Part shown: positions 7,397 through 9,227 of the stretch, piece by piece
Numbering within the stretch: position 1 is the first letter of the stretch
Layout: every line of letters begins with the position of its first letter
Assembly: GCA_022361535.1 (NCBI GenBank)
Contig: JAKSAU010000388.1
Location: forward strand, 1 to 9,227
DNA from: Desulfobacterales bacterium
Lineage (GTDB): Bacteria > Desulfobacterota > Desulfobacteria > Desulfobacterales > Desulfobacteraceae
Direction: 5' to 3'
Length of the DNA stretch: 9,227 nucleotides
Made by a program: the position numbers and the translations under genes
Notes under the pieces: model-generated
Databases searched by the model: none
The model's input: only the letters and a program-made list of their open reading frames with translations
Told to the model about the DNA's origin: nothing

Positions 7397-9227
7397 TTAT
7401 TCTATTGATTCAACACGGTTCCTGCCGTTTGATTTTGCCTGGTAGAGTGCATGGTCAGCCCGTGATATCATGGCTTGGATATCATCGCCTTTTTTAAACC
7501 CGGTGACCCCAAAGCTGGCGGTTTGTGTGCCGGCGATATCAAAGGGGGTCTGCCCAACTTTTGTGCAAAGCCCACGAGCCATTTTTACGGCATTATCGAT
7601 GTTAATTTCCGGGCATACAATGATAAATTCTTCTCCGCCCCATCGGCCAAGGATGTCAGATGTTCTTATATTGGTCTTGAGCAGGTTGGCAAATGTTCTG
7701 AGCACCCCGTCCCCAACCTGGTGTCCAAAGGTGTCGTTAATGGCTTTGAAGTGGTCGATGTCTATAATGATCAGGGCCAAGTCATGCTTGTACCGTATGG
7801 TTCTTAAACGCTCCGATTCAAATGCGTTTTCAATATAGCGACGGTTGAAAAGGTTGGTAAGGCTGTCTCTGGTGGATATATACTCCAGTTCCTTGGTTTT
7901 ATCTTTGAGTTTAGAATTGGTGGAGGCGATTTTCCGGTTAAGCCTGGCAAGTTTCCGGTTCCATAAAATGACCACGACAAGAATGAATCCGGCACCGCCT
8001 GCAATCTGCCAAAGCAGTGTATAATCAATATGATGTGTCATTTCTATGGTCATCCATTTGTTCTCTACAGCTTCCAGCTCCTGTAGACTTAAGGACCTGA
8101 CAGCTTTGGATAAAATGGAATGCAAGACGGAGTTCTCCTTGAGAACGGCCAGCCTCAGGTCTTCTTTAATACCGGTATGTCCGGCGACTTTAAGATTTGC
8201 CAGGCCATTTTTTCGGATATAATGGGAGGCCAAAGGCAGGCTTAAAACTGCTGCATCAAGCTGTCCCGCAGATACCTGTTCCAGGCATGACTCAATGGTA
8301 TCTACAGGGAGATAGTCAAGTTTCGGATATTTGATCAGTATTTTTTCAAAGATATTTGATGTTGGGACAAGGCCTGTTCTCATGGTGTCCAGGTCCGGAA
8401 TGCCTGCAATAAAAGGACTGTCCTCCCTGGCGATGATGGCCACATCATAGTTGGTGTACCCGGCAGTGAATTCCAGGTCTTTTTGTCTTGGCCAGGTTTT
8501 AGAGATCATTGGTACCAGATCGCTGATACCACTTTTAATTTGCAATATGCATTCATCAAAACTGGAAACCGAATAAGGGACAAATTCAATGTCCAGTCTT
8601 TCGCTGAATATTTCGGCCAGATCCGGTACAATGCCCATGGCCTGGCTGCCACGATATGCTGAATAGGGCATCTGTTCTTTTGAAATACAATATGTCAGTT
8701 TCTTTTTTTCAGCCAGCCACCCTCTTTCTTCAGGGGTTAGCCCCACATCCTCCTGGCCGATTCGCCTCCCGGCCCGTGAAAACCACTTCTCTTTTAGGAT
8801 CCGCATTTCCGATAGCGTTATTCTGGACAGGGCTTTGTCCAATATGGAAAAGAGTATAGGATTGGTTTTAAGAACGGCAAAATGCATGGAGGATGTTTTT
8901 TGAAGTTCATCATTGTCCAGCCATTTTGAAAGGGTAAGATCTGTAAATCCGAATTTGGTTATCAGATAGAGTGCAATACCTTCCTGTTCGACTGTGGCAG
9001 CCACTTTGCCTTGATCCACGTATTCAAGAGCCTGGCGGCTGCTTTCTACCTCTATGATATGGACTTCAGGGTAATGGGTTTTAAAAAACTCAATGGTGGA
9101 CCATCCCTTGGGCATGGCAATGATTTTTCCGTCCAAATCATCTAAGGTCTGAAGGTCCCGTGTGTCAGACCTGTAGATCAGTACATGCTTTGAATGATAA
9201 TAGGGTGCTGAGAAAAAAGCTTTTTTC
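7397..9227 (-). CDS. Membrane GGDEF diguanylate cyclase with tandem solute-binding-type sensor domains (5' end outside window)
   Basis: Predicted to make cyclic di-GMP from two GTP in response to an extracytoplasmic ligand. Counting from the TTG at 9136, residues 1-125 are the C-terminal part of a first SBP_bac_3 (periplasmic amino-acid-binding type) domain. Residues about 145-365 form a complete second one (LTYCISKEQMPYSAYRG; MGIVPDLAEIFSERL). A membrane helix (about 372-392) and a short coiled-coil linker (about 395-420) lead to a GGDEF domain (about 420-579). Its catalytic motif is GGEEF (500-504), with DIDHFKAIND (459-468) for metal and substrate binding and the inhibitory-site motif RTSD (491-494) at canonical spacing. 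It should therefore be active and product-inhibited. TTG 9136 is not the true start: the frame is open to 9227 and encodes further solute-binding-fold sequence (FSAPYYHSKHVLIYR), so the N-terminus is cut by the window. Co-transcribed with the methyltransferase 16 bases downstream. Ligand unknown. Confidence 0.93.
   Translation of the reverse strand, partial: KKAFFSAPYYHSKHVLIYRSDTRDLQTLDDLDGKIIAMPKGWSTIEFFKTHYPEVHIIEVESSRQALEYVDQGKVAATVEQEGIALYLITKFGFTDLTLSKWLDNDELQKTSSMHFAVLKTNPILFSILDKALSRITLSEMRILKEKWFSRAGRRIGQEDVGLTPEERGWLAEKKKLTYCISKEQMPYSAYRGSQAMGIVPDLAEIFSERLDIEFVPYSVSSFDECILQIKSGISDLVPMISKTWPRQKDLEFTAGYTNYDVAIIAREDSPFIAGIPDLDTMRTGLVPTSNIFEKILIKYPKLDYLPVDTIESCLEQVSAGQLDAAVLSLPLASHYIRKNGLANLKVAGHTGIKEDLRLAVLKENSVLHSILSKAVRSLSLQELEAVENKWMTIEMTHHIDYTLLWQIAGGAGFILVVVILWNRKLARLNRKIASTNSKLKDKTKELEYISTRDSLTNLFNRRYIENAFESERLRTIRYKHDLALIIIDIDHFKAINDTFGHQVGDGVLRTFANLLKTNIRTSDILGRWGGEEFIIVCPEINIDNAVKMARGLCTKVGQTPFDIAGTQTASFGVTGFKKGDDIQAMISRADHALYQAKSNGRNRVESIE

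Noticed and set aside
7470..7838. Two overlapping plus-strand frames of 110-122 residues
   Set aside because: Both are antisense to the GGDEF domain, whose GGEEF and RxxD motifs show the true coding strand.
1..9227. Defence island, prophage or mobile element explanation for the unusual protease
   Set aside because: No transposase, integrase, terminal repeats, tRNA attachment site, nuclease or methylase partner of a BREX or CBASS type is visible; neighbours are respiratory, signalling and metabolic genes.

Overview
The window carries five protein genes and reads like a chromosomal segment of an anaerobic, respiring Gram-negative bacterium. It is most likely a sulfate-reducing deltaproteobacterium of the Desulfobacterales type. 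This is an inference from the pentaheme NrfA of the calcium-site type, the moderate base composition and the mix of genes; no rRNA or other marker is present to prove it. I saw no tRNA, rRNA, CRISPR array, insertion sequence or integrase.

Layout. Bases 1-1487 (+ strand) hold the 3' part of nrfA, the ammonia-forming cytochrome c nitrite reductase. Its 5' end lies outside the window, and a strong perfect hairpin at 1526-1561 follows it. Everything else is on the minus strand and converges on nrfA. The first minus-strand unit, in transcription order, is an SPFH/band 7 membrane protein (6063-5089) followed after 82 bases by a 1104-residue protein with two AAA ATPase modules and a C-terminal Lon-type (S16) protease domain (5006-1692). 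The second unit is a large GGDEF diguanylate cyclase with tandem periplasmic solute-binding-type sensor domains (5' end cut by the window edge, stop at 7397). It is followed after 16 bases by a SAM-dependent O-methyltransferase of the acetylserotonin-methyltransferase type (7380-6376) and a hairpin terminator (6286-6344). The 312-base gap 6064-6375 holds that terminator and the likely promoter of the SPFH-protease pair.

How the genes work together. NrfA is periplasmic respiratory nitrite reduction to ammonium and need not be linked to its neighbours. The SPFH protein plus the AAA-AAA-Lon protein recalls the HflK/HflC-FtsH pairing of a membrane scaffold with an ATP-driven protease, but with a soluble double-AAA Lon-like enzyme in place of FtsH. 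This is the most unusual part of the window. The cyclase-methyltransferase pair suggests that an extracytoplasmic ligand signal (c-di-GMP output) and a small-molecule methylation are expressed together; the substrate is not predictable from the sequence.
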